Of a DNA stretch of 64,000 nucleotides, positions 46,404 to 56,484 are shown one piece after another. Position numbers and translations under genes: made by a program. This DNA comes from Usnea hakonensis (taxonomy: Eukaryota > Ascomycota > Lecanoromycetes > Lecanorales > Parmeliaceae): positions 1 to 64,000 of the forward strand of contig BLJB01000084.1 of NCBI GenBank assembly GCA_013423325.1. The letters are read 5' to 3'. The notes beneath the pieces are model-generated. The model searched no databases and was not told the origin of the DNA. It saw only the letters and a program-made list of their open reading frames with translations. Every line of letters starts with the position of its first letter. Position 1 is the first letter of the stretch.

Positions 46404-49200
46404 CTCTCAATCTTCCACCTCGTGTTGAGCCTCAACTCCTTTCTCCCCTTCACCCTCTTGCTCCTCTCCCCTTGTGTTGTCTTCCTCTTCTTCGACCTGT
46501 TCCTCCTCTGGTGCATTTTCCATTGTGAGATCTCGGAACGCATCCAAGAAATGTTGCTAATCATCTTTGTTGGCCTTCTTCCACTTTATCTAGTCCCAAT
46601 CGCCCACCCGCATCAAGCCGTCTCGAAAGGATTTCTTTGTGGGTGAATGATCTTCCAAAGTGATCGAGATCACCGTGTAAACGGGAGCCGTTCCCACCTT
46701 CACGATCTTTGAGATACGCATTATCCGTTGTACGATTTTGGAATGTATTCAAGATAGATTGCTTTGGCGATACACCTTGCTCATGAAGGAAGGATTGACA
46801 GTGGAGGTCGGAAAGAGGATGATGGATGGGGCGTGGGATCAATGGTACCGTTTCTGGGCCCGTCGATTCCGGCTATGACTTGGCGATTGGTTTTAAGCCC
46901 CTCCGCATTATCGGTTGATACCTTAGAATCTGAGACGTTTGGCAGCACATACTTGGTCTAAGCGCTCTCCGTCCGGTTGTCGCAGCTGTTGCAGACGTAC
47001 CCGACAAAATCTTTTTGCCATTGAGGCCAGATATACTTGGGATTGTCACTCAACGATCTTGATCACGGGCTGCCTTTATAATATCGTCGTTCCTCGGCTT
47101 TGTGTTACCACTCTCGCTCATCTCCAGGTCTGAACCTCTGGAGGGGAAATGAAAGTTTCACTTTCCCGGCTCATCTCTTACGGCTGGGGAGCAACAAAGT
47201 TAATGATTCATGTCAATCAAAGTACATTCAGGTGTGCGGAAGTAGCAGCATGTATATCGTACCTGATCATCTCTGTTGGTCTTCGACTACTGTCTCATTC
47301 AACTGTTCCCAAGCTACCCGTGTCGAGTCATCTGGGAAAAGTGCTTTGGTCTCACGGTCCTTGGAGGTGAGGAGCCAGAGATACGCAGATCCGTCTTCGG
47401 TGCCGTGGTGTCGTGGTCGAAGATGTTGAACATGAAAAACAAGTACTCAGGGTTGAGAATGGGGTTGGGTTTGATTCGAAATCATGCGCCGCCTAGGAGC
47501 TGGAGAAAGGGTCTACGCTCATACCATACCATCCCACAAGACGCCACACCTCAGTCTCGAACCGATCCTTCGTGTCTGCCGTCTCGGCTGGGATCTCAAA
47601 ATCGGCCACACGAGGTCGTCATCTGACAAGATATCTGGAGGCTCCAGAGCATGTTGAAAGCTAGCAGCGGCTAGCGAAGAAGTCGTCGGTCCCGGTAGGA
47701 ATCGTTGTGCCAAAGGTCTAGCTGGGTCTTCGGCGGAGTCTGGGCTTCCTCCTCGGTATCTTTTGGCCTGGACGCGAGCCTCCGTCTTCTGCCTCTAGGT
47801 ATCGGCTTGTCCTTTCTTTGCAGATAGTATCCTCAGATAAATAACATCGTCATGCGATTGCCCTTGGGCCCATTCGATCAGTTCTTATTTTGGTACTGAA
47901 ACTCCTTGTCGTGCTGCTGGAACTACCGGAGGGAGTTGATGTCTTCTCGAGCCGTCGTCCTGAGACTTCAACGCTTCACGATTGATTGCTTCGCAAATCC
48001 TCCTCATCTCATCCCGATTTTCTCCCGCTCTCTCAGTCAGATCGCTGACAGCCAGGCTGAACGAAAGGAGGAAGAATCGCGTCGTCCTCGGTTGAGATCT
48101 GCGATGCTTTGTACGTCGAGGCAGAGCTGTTGTGATATGGAGGTATACTATTGGAGTACTGATGCCATGTTTAAAGGGCGGCGGAGAGATCCATAGTGAT
48201 TACTATGTGTCTGCGAGTCTGAGTGAAAAGGAAGAGGAGATTATTAGAAGACATCAATATGATTATAGCAACTTCAAAAAGTGTCTAATATACTCACATT
48301 GGCCTGATAAATAGTGATGTTGGTATCTTCTCTTGGGACCTCGCTTGAAGGGGTTGTTTTCGTTGCCCCAAGGTCATCATAACCTTGGGTCTTTTTTTCG
48401 TTTCCCGCCGGGTCGACCAAGCTAAGAGAGGATTGAAATCGCTTGCTGCCCATCATGACATCCACAGATAAATCAATGATCAGATGTGATCGAGAAGATT
48501 TAAGGTTATTCGCGGTCTTGCTGATGGTTCCGCCTCTCTGTTGCCACGCTTTTTCGATCTTTCCTTGGCCTCCTGCAGCGAAGCCCCTTTGGCAGAAGGA
48601 CCTTGCACGACTCTGCCAGGATATTTGCCACGATCATATTGTAGCGTAGCAGTGGTCACATTGAATATTCGATCTACACCTAGAGTCTGGAGGAAATCGT
48701 CCAACGCCCTTATGAAGTGACCAGCAATAGCATTCGGACCTCGGAACATCGTGTACGATTTCCCCGTCCCGCTATAGCCATCAAAGAAGACAAACGTAAG
48801 ACGACGCTGCGCGAAGATCCAGAATGCGGGGAGTAGGAGCTGCCACATATCCTTATTGGTGGCCGATCGTGAAAAGATCCCGTCGAAACCGTGGAATTCT
48901 CCAACTTGAGGGATTCTTAGCGTGCTATAGTCGGCCTCGTAATCGAGCGATTCAAGGTTTTCTCAGTCTCTCATCTCTTGGGCAGTCAGCGTACCCTGAA
49001 TGTCTTTATAAATCAGTCTCTCCCTTTGTTTTTTCTCCTGCGAGGTGAAAGCCCTGAAGCGAGCTATGATAGAAACGCGGTTCTTAAGGACCCGGCCAGG
49101 CCATCTTAAGCTTATATGCGCTGCCTGTTCGGCGGCAGCTGGCTCGTCCGTTAACTCCGTCAACGCATTCGCTAAATGGCCTTCTCTTTCTGTTTGCACC
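46404..49200 (-). pseudogene. Kinesin-like motor gene, apparently decayed in its tail
   Basis: The minus strand carries, in order, a start-like segment RVSIIARFRAFTSQE (about 49075), the P-loop FFDGYSGTGKSYTMF (about 48795-48750), switch I KSSRSHLIIDLSV (about 48500-48460), and switch II SLVDPAGNEK (about 48430-48400). These are the nucleotide-binding elements of a kinesin motor, of the divergent fungal type with GYSGTGK in place of the usual GQTGSGKT loop. Between P-loop and switch I the frame changes, explicable by an intron. After switch II come an intron and a coiled-coil-like segment (NRDEMRRICEAINREALK). That segment is interrupted by TAG at 47925-47923 (after NSLR) and, beyond a one-base shift, by TAG at 47797-47795 (after GQADT). 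A C-terminal acidic exon (FLDAFRDLTMENAPEEEQ) ends near 46404. The motor core may be intact, but the tail looks inactivated. Exon limits are approximate. Confidence 0.6.
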
Positions 49201-49496
49201 CCAGCATGTACATATCCAACCCGGTGTTCTTGTACTGGAAGATACCGTTTCAGCGTGTTGGTTGAACATGGGCGTCAGACATCTTACTATCACTGTTGAT
49301 CAATGGTGCTTTCCTGTCCTCGGACGAATGCCTCGCTAGTGGCGCCGTAGGTGCTAGATCTTGATAAGTCGACGAAGCCCTCGCTTTGACATCGAGGACG
49401 AAGGTCACCATCAAAGCCAGGTGCGGAGATATCAGACGTGTCAACCATGCCCGTAACCCCTACAACTTCTCTTGGAGCCTCTCCTGTCGAGGTTCT

Positions 49497-50216
49497 CTAG
49501 GGTTGTAGACCTCGATCTTTTGACGAGCGAAGCCTGCCTTGCCTGATTATGTTCCACACAAGCAATGCAGACGCAGACGCGGCCAACTCCCAACACTGCC
49601 GCTGTGCGTTGTGCCTTTCCAGCCAGTCATGCCGTTGCTCTTCATCCTCAAACTTGTTCGCACGCCGGGCTTTCCCATGAAAAAAGAGCAGCTGAAGGCT
49701 GAAAGTAGCCAATGCGGCGCCGCCTCCGTAGCGAGCTATAACAACGTGGAATGCTTAGATGAGTTGACGGACGAGCCATCGCATTTGTATCTTCAAGTAT
49801 ATGTAGAAGGGGTCGGCCGCGATTCTGTCCTGGGTTCTGGTCAGCGTAGATTCAGCGAGGTTTAGAAACCGTGATGAGAACGAAGATGAAGGTCCAGTAT
49901 ACCTTGGTACGCGTTGCCTCTGCGGTGTTGTCCTCTCGATCCTCCACAGACCTCTGACCGTGTTGCCCCAGCCTATTCTCCATGCTGTGCACCACAAGCG
50001 AGAGCAGTCGGGTGCCGTACGACCGGGTGGAAGATGGACGGTATAATAAAGCCTAAAGAAGATGATTGGACAGTCTGGGCGGTCGTTGAGGTGATAGAGC
50101 ATGGTAGCTAGGAGAAGAGAAGAAGGCAAAAGGGCCTCCGTGGTGGCGTGAAAGACGGTCCTGGTCGCGGTAAGATCAGAGTCTCGAAGCGCAAAATCAG
50201 CATTCGCGAGTAGCAT
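49497..50216 (-). CDS. Possible upstream exons or a separate small gene
   Basis: Two adjacent minus-strand frames, 50216-49755 (153 codons, beginning MLLANADFALRDSD) and 49712-49497 (71 codons), have coding-like composition and could be N-terminal exons of the kinesin-like gene or an unrelated gene. The region between the frames could be an intron, but I could not fix a convincing junction. No domain recognised. Confidence 0.25.
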
Positions 50217-50956
50217 AGTCGCGCAAGGTCCGAATTGGCTCGGTCCAGTCCATCACTGTTGTGGGTGTGTGGAAAGACGATTTTATTGGTATTTCTTTGT
50301 CCTAATATCCATTGTCCAATGTTCTCCATACGCGAGTTCCGCCCTCATCATCATTTTCTCACATTATGATGATCCCACCACCGTATCATCCGAATCCCGG
50401 CCATCAAAAACTCTTGGCTTCCACTTTTCCCGACGCTGCTTGTACGGAGGTGGGAAGAACCCTCTGTGCGCATACATGGCAGTTGGAAGACGGGCTGAGG
50501 GCAGGCCGCAAAAAGAATGAAAGGCGTTGCACAACCCCCCTGCGAGGATGCTGTTGGAATTCGAAAGAGTAGACTGTTCTTAGGGCGGAAGGCAGGAAAG
50601 ATTGGCTGGCTGTCTTGAAGGTGTAGATGGAAGGTCGAGTCGATGAGGCAAGGAGAGGTTAAGGTAGTTGAGGAGACAGCTAATAGGGCGATAAACGAAG
50701 TGGTACGGGAGTGTGGAAGGCGAAGAAGAAGAAGAAAATAAAGACCAAGAAGAGGAAGAAAAGGAAGACGAAAAGTAATGGTGGATAATGGAAATTACAG
50801 ATTGACGAGGAGTACCTTTTCTTAGCCCAGAGATTTAGGGTTAGGGTTAAACCAAGAGCAGCTTGGAGAAAATTACTCGTGTAACTCGTGTAACTCGTAA
50901 CTTGTGTACCCGCGTACGAGGCCGTACTCTACACTATAATCCCACCTCCTCTCTCA
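50217..50956. other. Intergenic with telomere-like and ACTCGTGTA repeats
   Basis: No gene. GA-rich at 50700-50780, then two TTAGGG units and a short ACTCGTGTA repeat, listed separately. A pyrimidine-rich block follows just before 50957. Confidence 0.5.
50835..50902. repeat. TTAGGG pair followed by ACTCGTGTA tandem repeat
   Basis: TTAGGGTTAGGGTT at 50835-50848 is two units of the fungal telomere repeat. About 25 bp later ACTCGTGTA occurs twice plus a partial ACTCGTA (50874-50898). The MITE-like element at 11573-11991 combines the same two motifs (ACTCGT at the end, TTAGGGTTAGGG at the inner arm), so this may be an eroded end of a related element. Confidence 0.6.
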
Positions 50957-52117
50957 TCATTCCACAATTCCTCGAACAATCAAATTATGCTGAATCGACC
51001 CATCCCTCCACTTCCCCATAGCCGCCTCCTGCACAACCCTTGACACCTTCAGCAATATCTCCTTGGCCGCCTGCTCGTCCAGAGCTTCCTCCTCCACCAT
51101 GGACTCCAGTCTTCCCACATCCTCCATAAGTCGTTCGTTTGCAATCGCCCACTGCGCAGCTGCCCAAAAGAACAAACCCTCCCACAATGCCTTGTCCAAC
51201 TCTATCAGCGCCATCAAGATCTCCTCGTGAAACTTGCGCCGATCTTGCAGCCTCGCATAGTTCGCACTATCTTGGGATCGACTCGCCAACCATGCAATTG
51301 GTGAATTCCACCCTCGACCTATCTGATCAATCTCCTTGTCGGACTCGCGCATAGCCTTGACCGTGGCATCTTCCTCGTCGTGCACAATGAGACGGATCTT
51401 TTGAGTGATGTTCAGCGCGTCGCGGAGTCTGGCCGCAGGGTGGCCCGCCTGGTGATACAGATGCTTGACTCGATGCTTCAAAGACTGGACCTTGGCCTTC
51501 GACTCCGCCGATGTTGACCAAGTCCCGTTACAAGACAAAGGGATCTCTTCCGTAAGGAGCCTGTGGGTTGCGATTGCGGACGTGTTTCCCTCACGGATTC
51601 GCTTCCGGAGGATCTCCGCGAGTGACTTGAGACCCGGACTTTTGGCCGGTACAACATGACCTAGGGCATTTTCCAACATCAAGACCTTCTCTTCGCTGTA
51701 GGTAAAGCAATGCGTCGTCGGCATCTCGTCATGCTTCTCCGTTATATCCAGTGCTATTGGGTCTTTCCACAGTTAGCTAATCTCGTCGACAACGGCGGGT
51801 CCTACTCGCACCGCGACTACTGCCACCACGAGAGCACACACAAAAAAGACGAGAGTCGTGACCCATGACCGTGACGGTGGCGCTGGATTTCCGACCTTGC
51901 CATCGTTTCGCGGCAGATCCGTTGCTGGAGGGTTCAAGCGGCACGCTGGCTCAGAGGCTGTACAGTCTCTTGTCTATACATGCATCTCAGCTTCCGCTTT
52001 GACCACACCATTGCCAGATCGACTCACCTGCGACTCTGACGCCATATCCTCGCTTCTGTTGCTTGCAAGGCCATGTTCGTTGGCGGATTCACTGAAGCCA
52101 GCACGGGCAGAAGGCAT
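50957..52117 (-). CDS. Membrane-anchored helical protein with one in-frame TAA
   Basis: Exon 1 (52117-52028, beginning MPSARAGF) joins exon 2 (51973-50957) across a 54-nt intron (GTGAGT...TGTATAG), for 368 codons in one frame. A disordered N-terminus precedes a strong membrane segment (TTLVFFVCALVVAVVAV, about residues 73-90). A long region of charged helices follows (KSLAEILRKRIREG, RRKFHEEILMALIELDKALWEG). A single TAA at 51775-51773 (codon 97, between DEIS and LWKDP) interrupts it just after the membrane segment. Gln (CAA) would fit there. I found no intron that removes it in frame. Either the gene is inactivated by one C-to-T change, or translation of the 255-codon remainder starts at ATG 51724. 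No family recognised. It heads a cluster of similar-looking membrane-protein genes. Confidence 0.55.
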
Positions 52118-52333
52118 AGTGCCGATGAAAGATTGGAAAGACAAAGATGCGACTGGGGAAAGAGAAGTAAGATGGATCAGAAGGGTAAAAATACAACTTG
52201 AGCGAGAGCAATTGCCGATGGATTGGTGGAAACTGGCGATTTTGGTGGGTGCGGGGTGTCGGTGGGCAGATAACAAACGCAAACATCGACCCTGGCTCAA
52301 CCCAAGATCCAAATCATTGCAACCCACTCGCAA

Positions 52334-53285
52334 ATGATGCCGTCGAGATTGTGCTTGGTCGTCCTTGGAGGATGTGCATCTTTCTTCGCAAAGGGCGCCT
52401 CTGGATCAGGTACACACGTCTCATCGCCCGAATTCCTGGCTAACTCCAGTCACAGGCTTCTCCATGTCCCCAACCGCGGCTTTCGCGACGCCAGCGTCGA
52501 CCATCAACATATCGCCCTCACCGCCGACTGTCAGCTCGATCACAACCACGGCTTTCTCGTCCTTCCCTGCCGGCATCGCTGATGCCAACAATCAGTTTCC
52601 CCTACCAGACCTTCCTCTTCGCATTCCTGCAAAGCGAAGAAACAACGTGGTTGAATTTTCACAGTCCTTCCAAACGAACTTTAAAGCCAATCTACAGCAT
52701 GTTTCTCGTACGCTCAGACATCCTTACCTTACCCTAGCCAACCCTCAACGTCTCAACCACCTCCGCGACCTCCTTCCCATAAGCTGTCTGCACGATCACT
52801 TGGCTTTCCGCTACGAGGTAACCTGCGACAGCTTTTCCGCCGCAAAGGCCAAGTTGCAGAGGATCTCGCAAACATGGACAACAAGTTTCAAGGACTGGGC
52901 GATTGCACAGCTAACCACTTCTGCGCAGCTGGTGCAAGACCGGGTCGACAATCTTCGCGGCTGGGCCTCCGATAAAATGTGGTCATCTACAGAGATCCAG
53001 CCATGGCGTTCCAACGAAGAGGAGGAGACATGGTGGCAGAAGTGGAATCCAGCCAAGAAATTAGCCCCTAAGTCCGCAAGCATCCCGGGTTTCCTACGAA
53101 GTTTCCAGTCCCTCTTCACGTGGGCTTATCGAGTTATAATGTTGGCCCTGTATCTTTTGCCGGCGTTCGTCGGCTGTGTACTGGCCCTGGTGCTCCTTTG
53201 CTTTGTGCTTGGGGCGCTGGTTGTCCTGAGGCGATTGTATGGCTATGTAAGGGCGTTGTGGGATGCGCTGTTGAGTGAGGCATGA
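52334..53285 (+). CDS. Unrecognised protein with signal peptide and C-terminal membrane segment
   Basis: Exon 1 (52334-52409) starts MPSRLCLVVLGGCASF, a good secretory signal, and joins exon 2 (52456-53285) through a 46-nt intron with GTACAC donor and GGCTAACTCC branch site, giving 301 aa. Exon 2 alone could start at an internal Met, but the signal-bearing exon fits better. After a Ser/Thr/Pro-rich stretch comes a helical domain (NFKANLQHVSRTL, WTTSFKDWAIAQLTTSAQLV). A long hydrophobic region near the C-terminus follows (YLLPAFVGCVLALVLLCFVL) with a short Arg-containing tail. The likely topology is extracellular or lumenal N-terminus with a C-terminal anchor. Head-to-head with the minus-strand gene at 50957-52117, whose start is about 220 bp away, so a shared promoter is possible. 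Confidence 0.6.
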
Positions 53286-53650
53286 TTGATGGAGTGTGGG
53301 TGTGGAGGGTCGGGCTTGGTGGACGGATTCGGGCGAGAAAGGACGAAAAGTTTTGAGAAAGGTGGAGAAGAAGGGATGAAGTGGAGAATGATGGAAGGGA
53401 TACACCGTTCTTGTCCATGAGTAGCGGGCGGAGATGTTGCAAGCATGGAAGGGTCAGTGCTCCTCCGAAGGGTCTTGTCTCCAACGTTAAGCCTGTCACG
53501 CAATCATATATACTACTGCTGAAAAGACGCACTTTGAAAATGCTGAGTCCGTGCCAGAATCTCAGACCCAACTACCTACTCCTCTTTGCCTTCTAGATAG
53601 ATGAAGATGAAGATGAAGATGTACATAGAAACATTATCAGCGAACCCTCG
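53286..53650. other. Short intergenic between convergent genes
   Basis: No gene; shared 3' flank of the plus-strand gene ending at 53285 and the minus-strand gene to the right. A short GATGAA repeat lies at about 53602-53622. Confidence 0.5.
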
Positions 53651-54882
53651 TTAGGAACTAGCCGTCCACGGCTTCACCGGTATCTTGCTATCCACCAACA
53701 ATCTTGAGCCATATGCACTTGTTCCACGAAACACGAGATTCTTATCTCCTACCAGACCGTTCAAAGGATACGCCTCCACCGCGACATTGATGGTCGATTG
53801 TCCTCCACCAAAGTATTGACCACCCATGAGTCGCCTTTCAGAACAGCCTTCAACAGTAGCCCCGTCGGCCGATACCGCAGCGTCAAGACAGGCACATGGC
53901 CTCTGTTCCGGGGGGTTTTCAAGAGCAAGTGAAGCGGGAATCTGAGCTCCGGGGTCCAACTCTTCCATCCTCCCTTCTCATGGCCTTCGAACTCGTTGTC
54001 TCCGTCCCACGCATAGCCCCCCGACGATAATGGTCTCTCCTCTCCCTGGCTCCGCTTCGCCGCCTCCTTGGTCTCCGTCTTTTCTTCTTTTCCAATCACT
54101 ACCCACCCCTCCTTCAACAAGCGCGGGAGACTCAACCGATCTCCACCTGGCGCCCCCGGGGCGATGGCGACATGTTCGATCAGAGCTCCTTTCCCGCCGT
54201 TGACGATGGGTCGCCCGTCGCTTAGGGTGCGTTTGGGAGGGTCGGGTTGGAAAATGTGGAGGGTGGCAACGAACTCGACGATCCCAGCGTGCTGACCCAG
54301 CGCGACTCCCACGCCTCGGTTAGCGGGCCACTCCTTTGCCACCAGATCATGGTAGTGTGGGTCCAGCTTGTTCTGGAAAGGATAGAAGGTGGTTGTGTCG
54401 ACTGAACGGCCTCTCCAGCCACCCTTGTCGAATTCGGACGGGTTGGGAGCCACCTCCCAACCGATATCCAGCTTGGTCATCTGGGCATATGTGAAGGCTT
54501 CGCCCGGCAGGGAGGCAATGACATGGTAGGGTGAGGTGGTATCGAGCGTCCAGACGAGGGCGGTGGTTGGTTGGTCCATAGGGGAAGAAGGCGGGAAGAA
54601 GTTGTCGTAGGCCGCGAGGCAGAGTATGATGAGCAGGGTCGGCACGACAAAGATGGCCGACACGTTTGACCAAGCCCATAACCACCTTGAGGAAGGGTTG
54701 AGGCGGTACTCTTCGCGCAATCTCGCCTCCTCGCCTGCATCTTCGGTCTCCATTCGCGCTCTTTCTTCCGGACCGGGTGGTATTGTTAGGTAGTGCCAGA
54801 ATTGGATCAAGATGTTTGCGACCCAATCATACGCGCGGGTCACGTTGTGTACGACCCAATGTTCTACTCGGTTCAGTGTGTC
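53651..54882 (-). CDS. Unrecognised single-pass membrane protein, possible frameshift near the end
   Basis: The main frame runs from ATG 54882 (MDTLNRVEHW) to a stop at 53761, about 373 aa. It has one membrane segment (SAIFVVPTLLIILCLAAY, about residues 77-94) and a large C-terminal domain of about 250 residues with strands and loops (AGIVEFVATLHIF, KEGWVVIGKEEK, HLLLKTPRNRGHVPVLTLRY). About ten codons before its end, the next frame continues well-formed protein to 53651 (QSTINVAVEAYPLNGLVGD, RLLVDSKIPVKPW). This suggests a one-base frameshift near 53830-53840 in the genome or the assembly; I found no intron long enough to explain it. The start shown skips 22 upstream codons of the open frame. 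No family recognised. Confidence 0.55.
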
Positions 54883-54948
54883 CATGGCGAGGTGAGGTTT
54901 TCTGCTTATCCCCGCCCTTGTTGTTCGTTGTCGCAGTAGAATTTGCAA

Positions 54949-55132
54949 ATTGTCAAAGCAGTACCAATTTCTCTCCGTCTGTCCGAGACTTCAATAGGCA
55001 GGCACCCGTCTGTGTTAAATAGAAGGCAGGTAATTTTTGCAAAGGCGGTGATTTAGTTCGACAAGATGCAAGAGAAGGGGATAGATACACTTGACGTTTG
55101 CGGCGACCATTTTTTTCTCCTCTCTCTTTCTT

Positions 55133-55195
<63 letters not shown>

Positions 55196-55200
55196 CCCTT

Positions 55201-55234
<34 letters not shown>

Positions 55235-56484
55235 TGGTCCTTTGGTACGTGTGTCCCTGGACAAACAGATAGAGAAAAGAGCCGGATCGGGGATAGGTAG
55301 GGGCCCATTGCGGCGATTATGCTGTAGAGGAGCACAAAGAAGTACCTTACCGTACCACATTGGCAAAAGTTGATGCTTTCCTGTGGAATGGAAATAATGC
55401 TGCCGAGAGGTTTCATGGGAGCTGCAGGCGGTGGGAAAGACAAGGGGAAATTTATTTCTCTTCATGGCGATATGTGTCTGCGGTAAATGGTAAGGTAGGA
55501 AAAAGAAGGTGGAGTACTGACTGTTGTAAATCGTTGAATTGCTTCCCGTGTTGTCCTTTTCCAATTACAATTAATTCCCTACAAGTCTCACACATCCAGA
55601 TCAATATCAATAAACCGGATTTGCGACAGGCCAAGGGGCGGTATGTTGTACCACGTCCTGAGACGACAAGGGTAGTTGTTTGCCTTTTTTTCGGGGGGAT
55701 AGGTTTTTGTTTGTTCTCCTTTTTTTTTATTCTTTGTAGCTAATGCACGTACTCGTCTCGTCCGTACCCCATTTGGCTGCATGCGTCCAATTTCCACCTC
55801 CTCCGCCTCTAGATCTTCCACTAAAGCGGAGTAGATATTTGACTGTGAAACGGGAGTTTCAGAGAAGGTAAGTATGTATGTGAGCGGATTGACTGGTCTC
55901 ACTTGTTTTGAGCGCTCCAGGATTAATCTGCCTACCTTAGAGAAGATGCTTTTCCTCCCACCCCTTTTAATTGTACCCTGTACGATTTCCCAACTATACG
56001 CATACCGAACCTAAGGTAGGTACATCTGTAGATTGCCTCGTCAACATCTTCTGCTACCTTGGATCTGCGCTGTAAATGATGTCTTAGTATAGACGGGTAA
56101 AGTACGATGATTGCCTCTTTCGTGTTGTAGATGGTTTAGATGTCTTTTGTTTCTTTGTCTATCCAAGGTACCACCAATCGCTTTCCGGGTCGACCTGAGT
56201 GTCCAATTTGATCCCCTGAACACTTTCCCCCAAAAATATACCAGGATTACATGTATCGGGAGAGGTAGAGGTATCGACTGAGTAAAGTAGTCTCATCTAC
56301 CCCCTTCTCTTCAACTTCACTTGAAGCACATATACAAAAAGTGCGCTTTTCCCTCCCATTTCTCTCCAACTCATCCGTTCGCAGCTCCATCCCGCCCTTC
56401 TCCAATCTTTTCTTTCACCACTTGCCTTCGCATCCACTCGCAACCCAAAACCCTCAAAGCTCCCACCCCAACGGAAAGCACAGT
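54949..56484. other. Intergenic with very long poly-T tracts
   Basis: No gene is supported. Frames of poly-Phe or poly-Lys at 55000-55560 are artefacts of the homopolymers. The last 200 bp before 56485 is C+T-rich, like a promoter/leader. Confidence 0.6.
55135..55233. repeat. Poly-T tracts (about 61 and 31 residues)
   Basis: T61, then CCCTTTC, then T31. On the minus strand this is a composite poly-A run, as might be left by retroposition, but no element body or target-site duplication was found. Lengths may be sequencing-limited. Confidence 0.85.

Noticed and set aside
55015..55564. Open frames of poly-Phe (plus) and poly-Lys (minus)
   Set aside because: They are translations of the long T/A homopolymers and have no other protein-like sequence.
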